In this document: positions 34,406 to 46,420 of the stretch, one piece after another
Layout: the number at the start of each line of letters is the position of its first letter
Position numbering within the stretch: the first letter of the stretch is position 1
Source of the DNA: Siderastrea siderea
Lineage: Eukaryota > Cnidaria > Anthozoa > Scleractinia > Rhizangiidae
DNA: 64,000 bases
NCBI GenBank assembly: GCA_964030785.1
Contig: OZ034968.1
Location: 31,209,186-31,273,185, forward strand
Reading direction: 5' to 3'
Notes under the pieces: model-generated
The model's input: the letters and a program-made list of their open reading frames with translations, nothing else
Told to the model about the DNA's origin: nothing
Databases searched by the model: none
Program-made: the position numbers and the translations under genes

Positions 34406-34811
34406 GGGGTACTCCCTTATATAAGCTATATAGGTATGTGCGGCGCCAAAGGGTATGGTTTTTGAGCCTTTTTGGTCTGAAATAGGGTATAGATTTTGTC
34501 CATTTTGGTCCGAAATAGGGTGAGGTTTGTGCACTCTGATATGGGATCTGGTATGGTTCTTACAAGAAGCTATCTTTTTATTAATTTTCCTCTCCAAAGA
34601 ACTGAGGTTTGATTAATGTTGGGAATTTGAAGCCCTTATTAAATGTTGACGCAAACGAAAAAGGGTTATCGACTGGTCTGAAATAGGGTATCAAATTTTG
34701 GGTCAGGCCTGAAATAGAGTGACAAAAATCACATATTTTGGTCTGAAAGAGGGTAAGGATTTCCAGTAGCGTGCCGCACACCCCCACCCAAATCTTCGGG
34801 AAGTACCCCCC
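34406..34811. repeat. MITE with GGGGGTACT(C/T)CC ends
   Basis: Starts GGGGGTACTCCCTTATATAAGC and ends GGGAAGTACCCCC. The middle has several copies of TCTGAAATAGGGTA. I recognise this as a repeat type abundant in coral genomes. Confidence 0.6.
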
Positions 34812-35741
34812 GGAATTTGGGTTGACATTTCGCAGCGAGAAGCCCTCCGTCGTCTCATGTAAGCTTTCACAAGAGAGGAGTCCACGTTTTCTCGTGGTGT
34901 CCATATTCCTGAAACATCAGGGTGTCGTGCACCCTTCACCAAGTATTCCAAGCCGTCTTGGGTCACCCGATGGCCTACAACCACCACACTGCTTTCCAGA
35001 CTGACTAGTGATGACCTTGCAGGTGGCATTCTCGAACTTGTTGCTTGCTCTTTAGCCCTCTCGACTCTCTTGTGTGCACTATCTTCTGTAACTGGATTCA
35101 ACCATGGTAACAAAGGGGCACTTTCTTTGTCTTGTAGCGGAACTGTGGCTTTTGGCTTTCGACGGTACAATGGCAGTGAACCAGGCCTCGTTTTGTGAAT
35201 CTGTCGTACCCCAACGGAATTTGGCAGTCGTCTTTGTGTTCATAGCGTGTTTCTCTCTTGCTCTTAAAACCAAGCCCCATTGCAGATTTCACTGCACATT
35301 CCAGTGCACTTCGCGAGGAGAGATACTTGAGTTCAAGAACAGAAGGAACCACCTGGTCTCGGTTGTAGACTTCAAACATGCCTTCGGTACGCCGATTTGT
35401 CACAGACGTGAACTGAAACTTAATCAGTATGGTCTTGGGAGCAGGCGTTCCGAACTTTCCCATGCTTGCAGTCTTATTTCTCGGTAGCCTATCGGCGACT
35501 TCATTTTGCCAATTTCCAAAATAGCCCTTTCTTTGTTCCAGAGCTCCAATCCTTGCATCGTAATGCATTGCTCTGACTGCAGATTGGTACTTGTCACCAA
35601 GTCTCTTTTCAGCCAGAACATGAGCTTGGTGGCCCTTTCGCAGACTCTCCATCCAATGTTGGAATTCTGTAGTTGGCGTGTACAACCGCAGGTTACTGCC
35701 ATCAGCGACAAAACAAGCCCATCCAACACCGCATAGGCCAC
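34703..35741 (-). pseudogene. Decayed ORF inside the 7 bp-TSD transposon
   Basis: Minus-strand frames interrupted by shifts: YAVLDGLVLSLMAVTCGCTRQLQ, then EFQHWMESLRKGHQAHVLAEKRLGD, a central region PKTILIKFQFTSVTNRRTEGMFEVYN, and a Cys/His segment HCHCTVESQKPQFR. It is the only long coding trace in the element and so the candidate transposase or cargo. No catalytic motif identified. Confidence 0.4.
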
Positions 35742-36217
35742 TTATGCTTGATAGCTTAGTTGAAGCGGCTGACAGTTTTCAAACCGTGATTTGAGATTAA
35801 TTTACCTAACAAAATAAAAATTATGTTCCATGTCCCCGTTGTTTCCTGCAATGTCCCGGAATAATTTCGTCTCTCCCAGAAAATTTCTCGAGTCTCCCGA
35901 TTCCCGGCAAAATCTCCAGGTTCCCGAAAGAATTTTGCTTTTCTCCCGAAACAGCCCTTCTTAGAGTTGTGACCCCCCGTGAAGATTTATGCAAATTTTG
36001 CTCGAAAATGAAACTTGATACATGCTTGTTTTAAAAGCGGAGAAAAATAAAGAAAAACCTGACGCGGTTTATTTCGCTCTAGGTATTTACTCTCTGGAGC
36101 CAAGGTACTGTTGGTCTCACATAAGCGATTACAAATTAAGCTTTGCAATGCACATTTCATGATCCGATTTGAAACTTAAAAGATAAGATACATTTTTTCA
36201 TGACAACCATTTCGCAT

Positions 36218-36773
36218 TCACCTTACCTTTGTAACAGCTGCTTTTTTACATACCTGGCTAGCATTGAAGAGAGCACATAAATTAGGTGATGCAAAGTTTC
36301 CCTTTTCAGTATTTTTCTTTGGGATTAGCGGTCTTCTAACAGGCTTAGAAAGCGCAGAAACTAATTTCTTTCCCTGTTGATCGAGACTCGACATAGTTGA
36401 TTCCTTAGTGCAGCGCTTTTGCCGTTTTAAATGGTATTCTGCCAGCTGATTGTGTAAGGCCTCGTTATATTTTTTTTCCCGGAATAATGTCAGTTCTTTT
36501 CCTTGCTCCAATGCCCTGGAAAACTTCATAACATCTCGCTGACACGTCTGGCACACTATCTGGGATTAATCCCGCCGTATCATTAATCTCCGACGACAGC
36601 ACCGTTGACAAGGTTGTCAAAAATTCCTCGTTCTCTTGCTTACGTCTAAAGAGATTTATCTTAGAGCCGTCACTGATTTTGACATTGATTCTACAAATCC
36701 TGCAATAGTCATTCGGAACTATTTGGGTTGATTTCAGAGGAATTTTCCCTGGACTTTCTTTGGCCGGAAACAT
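36218..36773 (-). pseudogene. Cys4 (ZAD-like) domain exon, frameshifted
   Basis: The frame from 36773 gives NDYCRICRINVKISDGSKINLF, and after a shift near 36550 MCQTCQRDVMKFSRALEQGKE, i.e. C-x2-C...C-x2-C spaced about 60 residues apart like the MULE-borne protein at 23404. Downstream is Lys/Arg-rich and ends at a good donor, AAAG|GTAAGG, at about 36226. Likely the first exon of a host or transposon gene. Confidence 0.5.
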
Positions 36774-37011
36774 CCTCGCAAATTACCAGAACTGGTTTTG
36801 ACCCCGATCAAGAAGGTCAACTGAGAATTAATCACTCTTCCCCACCCAAAGTAGAACTGAATTGTTCATACGAACAACTTCCCAAGGTCTACCCTGCTAA
36901 AAAAAATTGTACCTGATACACACGTGATTTGCTAAATTACCATTGGTCACTTTTTAATTACCAATTTGACGCGTTTGACAGTTGGTGTCTGCATGAAAGC
37001 AAGATTCTAGT

Positions 37012-37101
37012 CCAAGGTAACCAGAGGTTTTTCTTCCTCACCGCTTCGCGGCTCGGCTCAATTTTGTGGGGAAAAATTAAGAAAAACCTCTGGGACCAGG
37101 G
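37012..37101. repeat. Small MITE with ACCAGAGGTTTTTC ends
   Basis: CCAAGGTAACCAGAGGTTTTTCTTC faces AAGAAAAACCTCTGGGACCAGGG about 50 bp later; a short foldback element. Confidence 0.55.
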
Positions 37102-37879
37102 TAATGTTCTAACGTTAGGGGTTTCAAATTTACTCTACGCTCCGTTGTTTGTTCCAAACATTCTTTTTAACCAGGCTAATCTTAAGGTTTTGGTCATACT
37201 TTCCAAGTCAATCATTTTTAAGCCACCTTTCTCATACTCGTTTATAACTGACAGTCTTGTTACCTTATCGACACGCTTCCATAAAACTTTAAATAGCAAA
37301 TGAGTTAAATCTTTGATAAGTTCGTTCGGGGTTGGCAACAGTGAGGAATGATCAAATACTTAACTATTGCTACCTTCCCATATATAGAGAGGCCTCTTGA
37401 TGACCAAATATTTATCAATTTCTTTATACTATCGAGTTTCTCTATAAAGTTTTTGTCGCGTTGCAATGTTTGGTGGTAAGAGTAGAATACCCGAGGGATT
37501 TGATTGGTTCATTTGGCCATTTAATGCCAACAGGTTTTGTTTTGTTTTCTCTAGAAGAGCCGACCCACATACCATCTTAGTTACCGATAGACCAGATAAT
37601 GTCTTAAACATATCCAGAAGACTGAAGAGGGCGCGAGCCGAATTGATATCAGAGAGGATCGCTGTCGTGTCATCTGCATATTGAAGTAACTTTGTTTCCT
37701 CTTTTCCGACAGTGTCCCCTAAAATTGCTGCGTTTTGTCAGACTGTAATCGCTAGGGTGTCGACCGCTATAACAAATAGGTACGGGGAGAGTGGATCTCC
37801 TTGCCTTACTCCACGTTCTAGTATGAAGTACTCCGATGTGATTCCATTATTAATAACACAACTTTGTACATTTTCATTC
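37102..37879 (-). pseudogene. LINE (L1/Tx1-like) RT, 3' part, left of the TTAA element
   Basis: Minus-strand frames with NVQSCVINNGITSEYFILERGVRQGDPLSPYLF (RT motif 4), then FKTLSGLSVTKMVCGSALLE, then VINEYEKGGLKMIDLESMTKTLRLAWLKR, the C-terminal region seen in the intact LINE at 54995-58729. Several stops and shifts. The upstream RT part (IEWDYLLSCLDMFNFGPDFIQWV) is on the far side at 44431-44510. Confidence 0.75.
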
Positions 37880-39922
37880 TTAAGAGCGGATGTCTGTAAA
37901 TATCGACCGAAGGCGTGCAATAAGGAAAATATCAAAATTCTGAAAAAAATTCACAAAGTAGCCCTAGGTGAACTATTGACAGAAAGATATTTTTTACTTC
38001 GATCCGATAATTGTTTCAGACGTACGGAGGTAGTCTTCGTTTCGTGGCTCTCGGACCTGGCTTTCAGAGTCTCAAACAGTGCATCGCGAAAAGCCCGTTA
38101 ACAAAATCAACACAATTTTAACGAGAACAACAAATGACTAATCATATAGAGTAGTTAATTACGCACAGTTTCGGTGTTCATTTTGTTAGTTTGGACTTGA
38201 TTGGAATATTTGGAAGAATTTTCAATATTTATATTGTTTTGAGCGATTTCTTACAATCAAAAATTGACAAAATTTATGGCCTAAAATCATCGACTGGTAC
38301 ATGGCGTACAGTAAAGTATCCTATACCACATAAAAGAGCATTACTTCTTCTTTCAAAATCCGTTTTCAAAACCATGGGCAACTCAAAAGAAAAGTTTTGA
38401 GGCCACGAATATACAAGTACTACTTTCGTGTAATTTGAGCGTTCCCGACACGGCAGTCCATGTTAAAAAACTCAGATAAACACGACACAGAAACATGTTT
38501 GAACATCCAATGTTTAATAAAAGCTGCTGTCAGGCATCAGTACATGTTAACAAGACTATTTTGTGGGATTTGGTATCGCTTGGGCGAAATAAATAGACGA
38601 ATTTAAGCTGTTTCATCCACCTTAATCTACACGAGTCACGTGAAGTTTGTCAAAGGTCAAGTATTCTGACACGCAAACCCAACCAAATCCGAACATTTTA
38701 CGATCAGAAATTACTTTCTACCACACAGATCAATCGTTAATACTGTATATGCTTTTCGTACCTTATTCTGGGCTCCTGGGTAGGGAGGAAATCTAGCAGA
38801 ACTATCGCGAACGACATCATCGGCGGTTTCAAACTTCTGCCAACGGCAGCAGAGATTGCGTTACTGTAGATTACAAGGGGAGACCGTTACCTTCATTACG
38901 GGCTTCCGGAAAAATTCTCCACCTTATTTACCCCGAGAATATAATAGATATATCTATATTGAGATTGTGAATCGCCCCATTCTTTATTAACCTCAAAAGA
39001 ATAAATAAATCATATTATATTATATTTTTTAAGGGCATTCTCTATATAAATATTCAATGTGCTTTCCATAGTAAAAAAACAAAACCAACGGTGAAGCGTA
39101 TGTAAACCTCACGCCTATTAACTTCAGTACTATCGCGATAGTTCAGATTTCCTCGCTACCCAGGAGCCCAGAATAAGGTACGAAGAGCATACAGTATTAA
39201 CGACTGATCTATGCGTTAGAAAGTAATTTCTGAGCGTAAAATGTTCGGATTTGGTTGGGTTTACGTGTCGGAATACTTGACCTTTGACAAACTTCACGTG
39301 ACTCGTGTAGATTAAGGTGGATGAAACAGCTTAAATTCGTCTATTTATTTCGCCCAAACGATATCAAATCCCACAAAATAGTCTTGTTGACATGTACTGA
39401 TGCCTGAAAGCAGCTTTTATTAAACACTGGATGTTCAAACATGTTTTTTGTCGTGTTTATCTGAGTTTTTTAACATGGACTGCCGTGTCGGGAACGCTCA
39501 AATGACACGAAAGTAGTACTTGTATTTCGTGGCCTCAAAACTTTTCTTTTGAGTTGCCCATGGTTTTGAAAACGGATTTTAAAAGAAGAAGTAATGCTCT
39601 TTTACATGGTATAGGGCACTTTACTGTACGCCATGTACCAGTCGATGATTTTAGGCCATCAATTTTGTCAATTTTTCATTGCAAGAAATCGCTCAAAATA
39701 ATATAAATATCGAAAATTCTCCCAAATATTCCATTCAAGTCCAAACTGACAAATGTATTTTGTAATGTTTTGGTATGTAACTGAAGTATGTAGGAATGTA
39801 TTCATAAGATTGTGTTAATGATTTAGTTGTTTATTAATCCTGGGGGATTCGTTTGGTTATTTAAGAGATTGTAAGTTATGCAGAAACCATTCGAAGGCAT
39901 CTCTTTATACTTGCTTTTAGTG

Positions 39923-40711
39923 ATGTCCGTTTCCGAACAGCACGATATTCCTCGTGATTCCCAAAGTACTACGCCTCCTGAACATGAGGATTCCTTGTCT
40001 AATGCCGAAACCCTTCGGTTATTTTCACAACTGTTAGACTCTAAGCTTGATCAGAAGTTCACTTCTTTCAAGCGCGTACTTGAAGAGAAAGACAACCTTA
40101 CACAGAGCCAGCTAAAGAAGCTGAAAACTGAGACGAAAGCTTCGAATACCTTTAATTATAAAGGTAACAGAGTACAGTTCGAGTTTAATCTCAACGTCCT
40201 CGACCAAATCGAGACGGCCTCTAAGAACCTTCGCGCAGGGAAAGTCTCTTCTGCAACTTCCGATCTCGAAGAAGCAAAGAAGCTCATCGATAAGCGCAAC
40301 AAACTTGTGCGTTTCGCCGACAAGAGCCCCGCAGGTTGGACTGCTGTTGAAGAGTATGAGTCCGACGAACTCGCCGACGATTCAGAAGACGAGAAAAAGC
40401 TCCGTTCAGCCGAGAAGAGGGCGCTGTCGAAGATTCGTGAAAAGAAAAGAAAATTTCAACCTGCCCGTCCCAGAGCTCCGCAGCGTGAGTCAGCAACGGA
40501 AACCCAAACTTCTTTCTCGGCTGCTCCTGCTCAGCATTCTTTCAATCTTCAACAGCCCTTTCGCCATCAGTCCTTTCGTGCAAGACAACCAGTTCCCGCT
40601 GACAAATGTTTCAGCTGCGGCCAACGCGGACATTGGGCAAATTCCTCAGTTTGTCCCAGTCGCAACAACCTCACTCGAAACCCACCGAGCACCAAACCAA
40701 CAAACGGATGA
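39923..40711 (+). CDS. Ngaro gag-like protein
   Basis: About 262 residues from ATG 39923, just after A1. A helical region (FSQLLDSKLDQKFTSFKRVLEEKDN), a conserved QFEFNLNVLDQIETA block, an acidic stretch and a C-terminal zinc knuckle CFSCGQRGHWANSSVC. Confidence 0.75.
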   Translation: MSVSEQHDIPRDSQSTTPPEHEDSLSNAETLRLFSQLLDSKLDQKFTSFKRVLEEKDNLTQSQLKKLKTETKASNTFNYKGNRVQFEFNLNVLDQIETASKNLRAGKVSSATSDLEEAKKLIDKRNKLVRFADKSPAGWTAVEEYESDELADDSEDEKKLRSAEKRALSKIREKKRKFQPARPRAPQRESATETQTSFSAAPAQHSFNLQQPFRHQSFRARQPVPADKCFSCGQRGHWANSSVCPSRNNLTRNPPSTKPTNG

Positions 40712-42469
40712 TGGGTCCAGGGACAAATACGATGCTGCCTTAAAACGATTGGGACAAGATGAGTATCCTTTACCTGTATCTCCAGTGAATTCTCTGGGCG
40801 ATTGTGACCCAGTTGACTTTTTCTACCAATCGACTAGCGATCCTAATTTTCATGATTCTCCGGAAATTTGTCCGGATTATCAAGAGGACGTGCAGAACAT
40901 TGCCGTTAAAGGTAGATTAAGGCGTAATATTAGTTTCTGGGAGTATATAGGCGCTTCTTGGTTTATTCGCCAAACCATTTTGGAAGGCTACAAAATTCCT
41001 TTTTATTTTACACCTGCTCCTGCCACCTTCGGTAATAATAAGTCTTCCTTGCAGCATGCGGATTTTGTTCACAAAGCAATTACTGATCTTTTAGCTGTTG
41101 GTTCTGTTGTGGAATGCTCGTATCCACCTTCAGTAATTAACCCTTTGTCTGTTTCCATTCAGTCTAACGGCAAGAAGAGGCTAATATTAGACCTCAGGTA
41201 TCCTAATTCTTTTGTTAAAAAATTCACAATTAAGTTTGAAGACGCTAAACCATGCTCAATTCATTTATTGACCACTCCCAAAATTGGTTCTATTCATTTG
41301 ACATTAAATTGGGTTATTTTTGGGATCTTAAGAAGAAATCGCTCTCGATCCCCAGTGACAAAATTGACAGGCTCTTTACATCAATAGATGACGCACTTTC
41401 CCACACCACTATGCCCGCTAGGCAATTAGCTTCTGTCACAGGCAGTATTATTTCTAATATGCTTGTTATTGGTAATCTTTGTAAGCTTATGACCAAAAAC
41501 TTGCACAGGGCCTTGGATTGCAGAGCAGGGTGGGAGTCGTCTGTTATTTTGGATTTGCCATCTCGCAAGGAATTAATTTTCTGGCGGGAAAATTTACTTC
41601 GTCTTAATTCTAGGCCCCTTTCAGAGGATGTTCGCCCAGTTACTCGGATTGCGTATTCAGACGCTAGCTCTCTGGGCTGTGCCGCCTATTTATCTATGGA
41701 TGATTTTCCAGTTGCACACAAGAACTGGGACCCACTGGAAATGAGTCAAAGCTCCATTTGGAGGGAACTTCATTGTGTTTATTTTGCCCTCCAAAGTTTC
41801 GCACTACGTTTGTCTAATAGTTCTGTTAAATGGTTCACTGATAATCAAGCAGTCCCTATTATTGTTGATTCGGGCAGCATGAAAGAAGAATTGCATAAAT
41901 TAGCTGTGGATATTTTCTATGTCACCAGGGATTATAATATCGACTTAGACGTCGAATGGATTCCTCGTTCCCTCAACGATAAAGCGGATTATCTTAGCAA
42001 AATCGTTGATTGCGACGACTGGAAAGTTAAGGATTGCTATTTTTACGCACTTACGTCCTACTGGGGACAGTGCTCAGTTGATTGTTTCGCTAGTTCCAAA
42101 AATTGCAAAGTTCCTAGGTTCTATTCTCGATTTTACAATCCGTATTGCCTAGGCGTGGATTCATTTGCTTTCAGCTGGGCTGGCGAGTTTTGCTGGTTAG
42201 TCCCTCCTGTCACACTGGTGACCAGAGTCATTCGCCATGTTTGCCTTTGCAAATGCAAAGGTATATTAGTCATTCCTTATTGGCCATCCGCACCTTTTTG
42301 GCCTCTTCTGGTAGATTCTCAAGGGTCCTTTAATTTATTTGTTATCGATTACCTCTTCGTTGAGAACGGCAAAGATGTGTTCTTACATGGGTCCAATAAG
42401 AATGCTATTTTTGGATCGGAGAATTTTAGCACACCGGTGCTTTTTCTCTTGCTCGATGGAGCTCTGTGA
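40712..42469 (+). pseudogene. Ngaro RT/RNase H, internally deleted
   Basis: The RT start reads ISFWEYIGASWFIRQTI...YKIPF and KKRLILDLRYPNSFVKKFTIKFED. In another frame from 41252 it jumps from WFYSFDIKLGYF directly to the thumb-like WDLKKKSLSIPSDKI, so the region with the catalytic YxDD is deleted. RNase H follows: IAYSDASSLGCAAYL, WRELHCVYFAL, WFTDNQAV, EWIPRSLNDKADYLSK, and the C-terminal SVDCFASSKNCKVPRFYSRFYNP. Confidence 0.8.
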
Positions 42470-42606
42470 TCGGTTTGGCTAGAAGGCACTGGCCTTCTAT
42501 GATGCTATATAGGCACTGGCCTTTTGTTGGTGTGCAGCTATTCACACCGCCGTTTCACACGGCCATTTCACACATTTTGGAGTATTTATGTGTTTATTTT
42601 CTTCCT

Positions 42607-43631
42607 TTGTTTTTTTGTTTACAAGGTGGAAATGCATTTGCAGACAAAGTTGGTCGTCTTCTTGACCCCGAACTTCGGAGACTAGCATCATGCCTGCCTG
42701 CCCGTGCGGTTGAGGCCAAAGCTTCTTCTACCACAGAGCGGTATTCAAGGGCTTTTCAGAAGTTCAGAGAATGGGCTTCCTGTCATCGTGAGATTACTCC
42801 TTTACCATCAGATGACATTTCAGTTGCTTTATATTTGGAATTTTTGCTCCAAAGTAATTGTTCAATTTCTGCTTTAGAGTCTGCCTGTTACGGCATTAGT
42901 TGGGCGCACAATTTGTACGGGTTTCCCACCCCTTGTAATTCAAGTTTAGTTAAAAATATTCTGGAAGCTGGGAAGAGGAAGTTGGCAAAACCCGTTTCTA
43001 AAAAAGAGCCTGTTACTCCTGTTATGATTTACGAATTGTGTATCAAATTTGCAGGCCCTTCCGCCAGCCTTTCAGATTTGCGTTTAGCTGCTATTTGTGT
43101 TACCGCTTATGCTGCATTTCTCCGCTTTAATGAATTAGCTGCTTTGCGTTGCTGTGATGTTAAATTTTGCGATAACACCTTTGTCGAGATTACTATAGTC
43201 AAGAGTAAGACAGATCAGTACAGGGATGGTTCCAGAGTCTTATTAGCCAAGACGGGTTCTATATCCTGTCCTTTTGATTTGCTGGAAAGATATGTTTGCT
43301 CGCTGGTCTGCAACTGTCTTCTACGTTACCCTTTTTCCGTGCCCTGTATTATCAAAAATCCAATTGTTCTTATAAGTTACGTTCTGAGGGTATGAGCTAC
43401 ACTAGGACTAGAGAGATTGTTTTGCATGCTTTTGCTGAGTTAGGTTATCCTAAGAGTATGTTTGGCTTGCATAGTCTTAGGGCTGGAGGTGCATCTGCTG
43501 CTGCTAATGCCGGTATCAGCGATCGCTTATTTAAGCGTCACGGCAGATGGAAATCTGACAGCGCTAAGGACGGCTATGTCAAAGACAAACTTGATTCTCT
43601 GTTATCCGTTTCTCGTAGTTTAGGTTGTTAA
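42607..43631 (+). pseudogene. Ngaro tyrosine recombinase, one frameshift
   Basis: The first frame (to 43395) has the core-binding domain and AAFLRFNELAALRCCDV with the first catalytic Arg. The second frame from about 43330 gives the catalytic end HSLRAGGASAAANAGISDRLFKRHGRWKSDSAKDGYVKD, with H-x2-R, H-G-R-W and Tyr. One frameshift near 43340 separates them. Confidence 0.85.
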
Positions 43632-44434
43632 GCATTAATTATTAGCTTTTCTCTTTCTTTATTTTTCGAACGCGAGCATCAATAAACGAGATGCTCGCCC
43701 CTAGAACTGTGTGGTGTGTTTATTGAAGATTAATTACAAAATGTTTTATACTCGTTTCACAGTGATTAGAGTATAAATGTATTTTGTAATGTTTTGGTAT
43801 GTAACTGAAGTATGTAGGAATGTATTCATAAGATTGTGTTAATGATTTAGTTGTTTATTAATCCTGTGGGATTCGTTTGGTTATTTAAGAGATTGTAAGT
43901 TATGTAGAAACCATTCGAAGGCATCTCTTTATACTTGCTTTTAATTTGTGTAACCTACTGTACTGTTTTCTGTATATTTGTATACTTGTTAGCGTTCCGA
44001 TTTGCAATTGTAACCTGTGTGTGCTCACGGACATCAATAAACGAGATGCTCGCCCCTAGAACTGTGTGGTGTGTTTATTGAAGATTAATTACAAAATGTT
44101 TTATACTCGTTTCACAGTGATTAGAGTATAAAATGAACCCTCAAAATGTGTGTAATTAACTACTCTATATGATTAGTTATTTGTTGTTCTCGTTAGAATT
44201 GTTTTGATTTTGTTAACGGGCTTTTCGCGATGCACTGTGAGAGACTCTGAAAGCCAGGTCCGAGAGCCACGAAACGAAGACTATCTCCGTACGTCTAAAA
44301 CAATTATCGGATTGAAGTAAAAAATATATTTCTATTAATAGTTCACCTAGGGCTACTTTGTGAATTTTTTTCAGAATTTTGATATTTTCCTTATTGCGCG
44401 CCTCCGGTTGATATTTACAGACATCCCCTCTTAA

Positions 44435-44640
44435 CCCATTGAATAAAATCAGGTCCAAAATTGAACATGTCCAAACAACTTAAGAGATAATCCCATTCTA
44501 TTCCATTTGTCTCTTTGCAATTGCTTTGGCTTTATAGATGGCACCGTACGTCCAATCGCATGACTAGGAGAGAATGAATTTTGTACACGCCATAAAGTTT
44601 CAATTTGTTGGGCTACCCAATGGCTTAATTGAAAATTTGA
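44435..44640 (-). pseudogene. LINE RT, 5' part, right of the TTAA element
   Basis: Minus-strand IEWDYLLSCLDMFNFGPDFIQWV (RT motif 3 region) runs up to the TTAA and continues in frame as the sequence ending at 37880. This confirms that the TTAA element inserted into a LINE. Confidence 0.7.
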
Positions 44641-45240
44641 TATGGTCCTCTAGGTAAGCCTTTGGCTTTATGATCACTGGCTGCTGGTGGCCGGTGTTGT
44701 CAAAACAAAAACGAGGAAAAAAAACGAAGGAAGGAATGAAAACATGAACAGGCTGCCTCATATTACAATACACAATAATTGAACACTGCTGAATAAAAAA
44801 ATAACAGTTTCCTTTTACTTTTTGTTTCAGAGGGAAGAAACACGACTCATCAATGATCGCGGATTCGGGACTTCTGCAGGACTTACAGAAGTGTGTCTTT
44901 TCTCATGGTCGTCAGCTGCTCTCTGTTATCTTTACTTTCTATTCATTACAATTCACGTCTCGCAGCGGCTGCGCTTGGTTGGCTGGGAAGAACAAAAATA
45001 CGCATGTCTTTGCCATATTTTGGCCACCTATGTGGCCGTTTATTCTTGCAAAGTCAATCACAATAATGCTTACTATATGAACTATCCCAGCAAAGGTGGG
45101 GAAGTACCCGCCAAAGCCCTGAACGCCAGGGATAGAGGGGCAGTTCCACCCAATGCCACTGAAAGACACTGAATTATATGATATCTATCAAATATCTTAG
45201 CAAAATGAAATTACGTAAATGATAACAATCCAAGCAATGG
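44641..45240. other. No gene recognised
   Basis: Short frames only. Sequence after TTTGTTTCAG at about 44830 could be an exon start but nothing in it is recognisable. Confidence 0.3.
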
Positions 45241-45261
45241 TATTATAGCTTATGAGTGGGT

Positions 45262-45700
45262 CATCCGACACCTGGCCCCTGCTCAGATGTGAAGGAACCA
45301 CTCCTAATTTAACGATAACCATGGCGATCAAAACTCCGACATAATTAATGGTCCATCCACATTTGGCCCCTGCTCAAATGTGTTCTCCAACAAGGAGATG
45401 CCTGAAATAAAAAATATCTTATAACGAGGTTGTTCACACCTGCCCCCTGAACAGATGTGAAGAAACTCCTCCTCACTTAACAAGAACCACACAACTCAAG
45501 TTTCTCAATATCACTCTAACACTTCTAATGGTCCACCTACACTTGGCCCCTGCTCAAATGAGGTGTCCCACAATGAGGTTCTTAACATAAAAATATCTCA
45601 CAATGGGGTAGTGAACACCTCATGACACCTGGCCCCTGTGCAGCTGTTGAACCCCCACTTTCCAATTAACTAAAAACAGATAAATCAAGCTCTAAACTTG
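45262..45700. repeat. Tandem repeat, ~175 bp units
   Basis: Two and a half diverged copies, each opening near CACCTG(G/C)CCCCTG..CAG(A/C)TGT (about 45269, 45439, 45625) and containing AATGGTCCA(T/C)C(C/T)ACA(T/C)TTGGCCCCTGCTCAAATG. Satellite-like. Confidence 0.65.
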
Positions 45701-46157
45701 ACGAGAACGAGATTAATGGTCCATTTGAAAAAAAAAACACAATTGGTGAGTATCGATCAAGTTGTTTGTAGGTTGGCCAGGCCGAGTTGTAATCTCACCC
45801 ACTAGAAGGGCAGCAAAAAAATCTAGGGCATACATTGCTTGAGTTAATTGTAATACACAGAGTGTGTATGTTCGCACCCTGTTACAATGTGTTCCAATAT
45901 AGGCAATGTTATTGGTAGCCCAGTATCTTGAGAAGGAAATAACTTGTTATAGCCCCGTAATGCTACTTTCACCATGTCAGATTTGCTGTGGACCCTGTGT
46001 ATTTGTGTTCCGCCAAGTAAGCAATAAAAAGTGCTTAAGTGTGTCTCGAAAGAGGAAAGATAGAGCTGGCGGGTGGCAATATTAATGTTTCTCGTTGGAA
46101 CTGCTTTGAAATCCTCCATGGACGTCTAAATGTATTCAGTGAAGTTGTGTTCAAGCT

Positions 46158-46420
46158 ACAAGCATTTGCAAAATTTTTGAGACACTCCCCCGGAAAATCG
46201 GACTTTCGCGTTAAAGCAGCCTGTTGGAAAGGAATCAAAGCCTTGTTTGCTCTCCCCACCCCCTCCCCCTTTCAATGTTGTTCCTTGTTACTTTGATTGA
46301 CATGTCGAAATCCATACAACATTGATTAGGGGGGACGGGGGATGCGAAGGTATTCCATCTGAGTTGGTGAAACACGAGCGGAAATGTATGGAATTTCTCA
46401 AGGTTTTTGCAACTGCTTGT
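46158..46420 (+). repeat. 263 bp MITE, copy 1
   Basis: Ends ACAAGCATTTGCAAAA and TTTTTGCAACTGCTTGT form 16 bp inverted repeats. Near-identical copy at 54102-54363. Confidence 0.75.

Larger units (their letters stand above)
33706..35987. mobile_element. TIR DNA transposon, 2.27 kb, with 7 bp TSD GAAGATT
   Basis: Element 33713-35980. Its ends are ACGGGGGGT(G/C)ACAACTCTAAGAAGGGCTGTTT in inverted orientation, directly bordered by GAAGATT on both sides (33706-33712, 35981-35987). Inside are a MITE at 34406-34811 and minus-strand coding remains at 34703-35741. The TSD length excludes TTAA- and TA-type families; class unassigned. Confidence 0.75.
39751..44131 (+). mobile_element. Ngaro/DIRS-type tyrosine-recombinase retrotransposon
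   Basis: Split direct repeats in the order A1-ORFs-B1-A2-B2. A1 39751-39919 and A2 43775-43943 are near-identical 169 bp copies. B1 43677-43777 and B2 44032-44131 are near-identical ~100 bp copies (CATCAATAAACGAGATGCTCGCCCC...). It is inserted between ...CCAAACTGAC and AAAATGAAC of the TTAA element, which reads through cleanly if the Ngaro is removed. An internal deletion in the RT makes it defective. Confidence 0.9.
37880..44434. mobile_element. Long-TIR element at TTAA, itself split by an Ngaro element
   Basis: Ends GAG(C/G)GGATGTCTGTAAATATC, bordered by TTAA at 37880-37883 and 44431-44434. Arms of about 0.9 kb: 37884-38830 on the left; on the right 39130-39750 continuing at 44132-44430 across the Ngaro insertion. 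Spacer 38830-39130. TTAA target sites suggest Kolobok or piggyBac. No transposase remains; frames such as DVCKYRP(K/E)A(C/R)NKENIKILKKIH occur in both arms because they lie in the TIR. Confidence 0.8.

Noticed and set aside
37712..38101. 129-residue ORF similar to one at 44213-44458
   Set aside because: Both copies are in the arms of the TTAA element, so similarity reflects the inverted repeat. Part of the left frame is LINE antisense.
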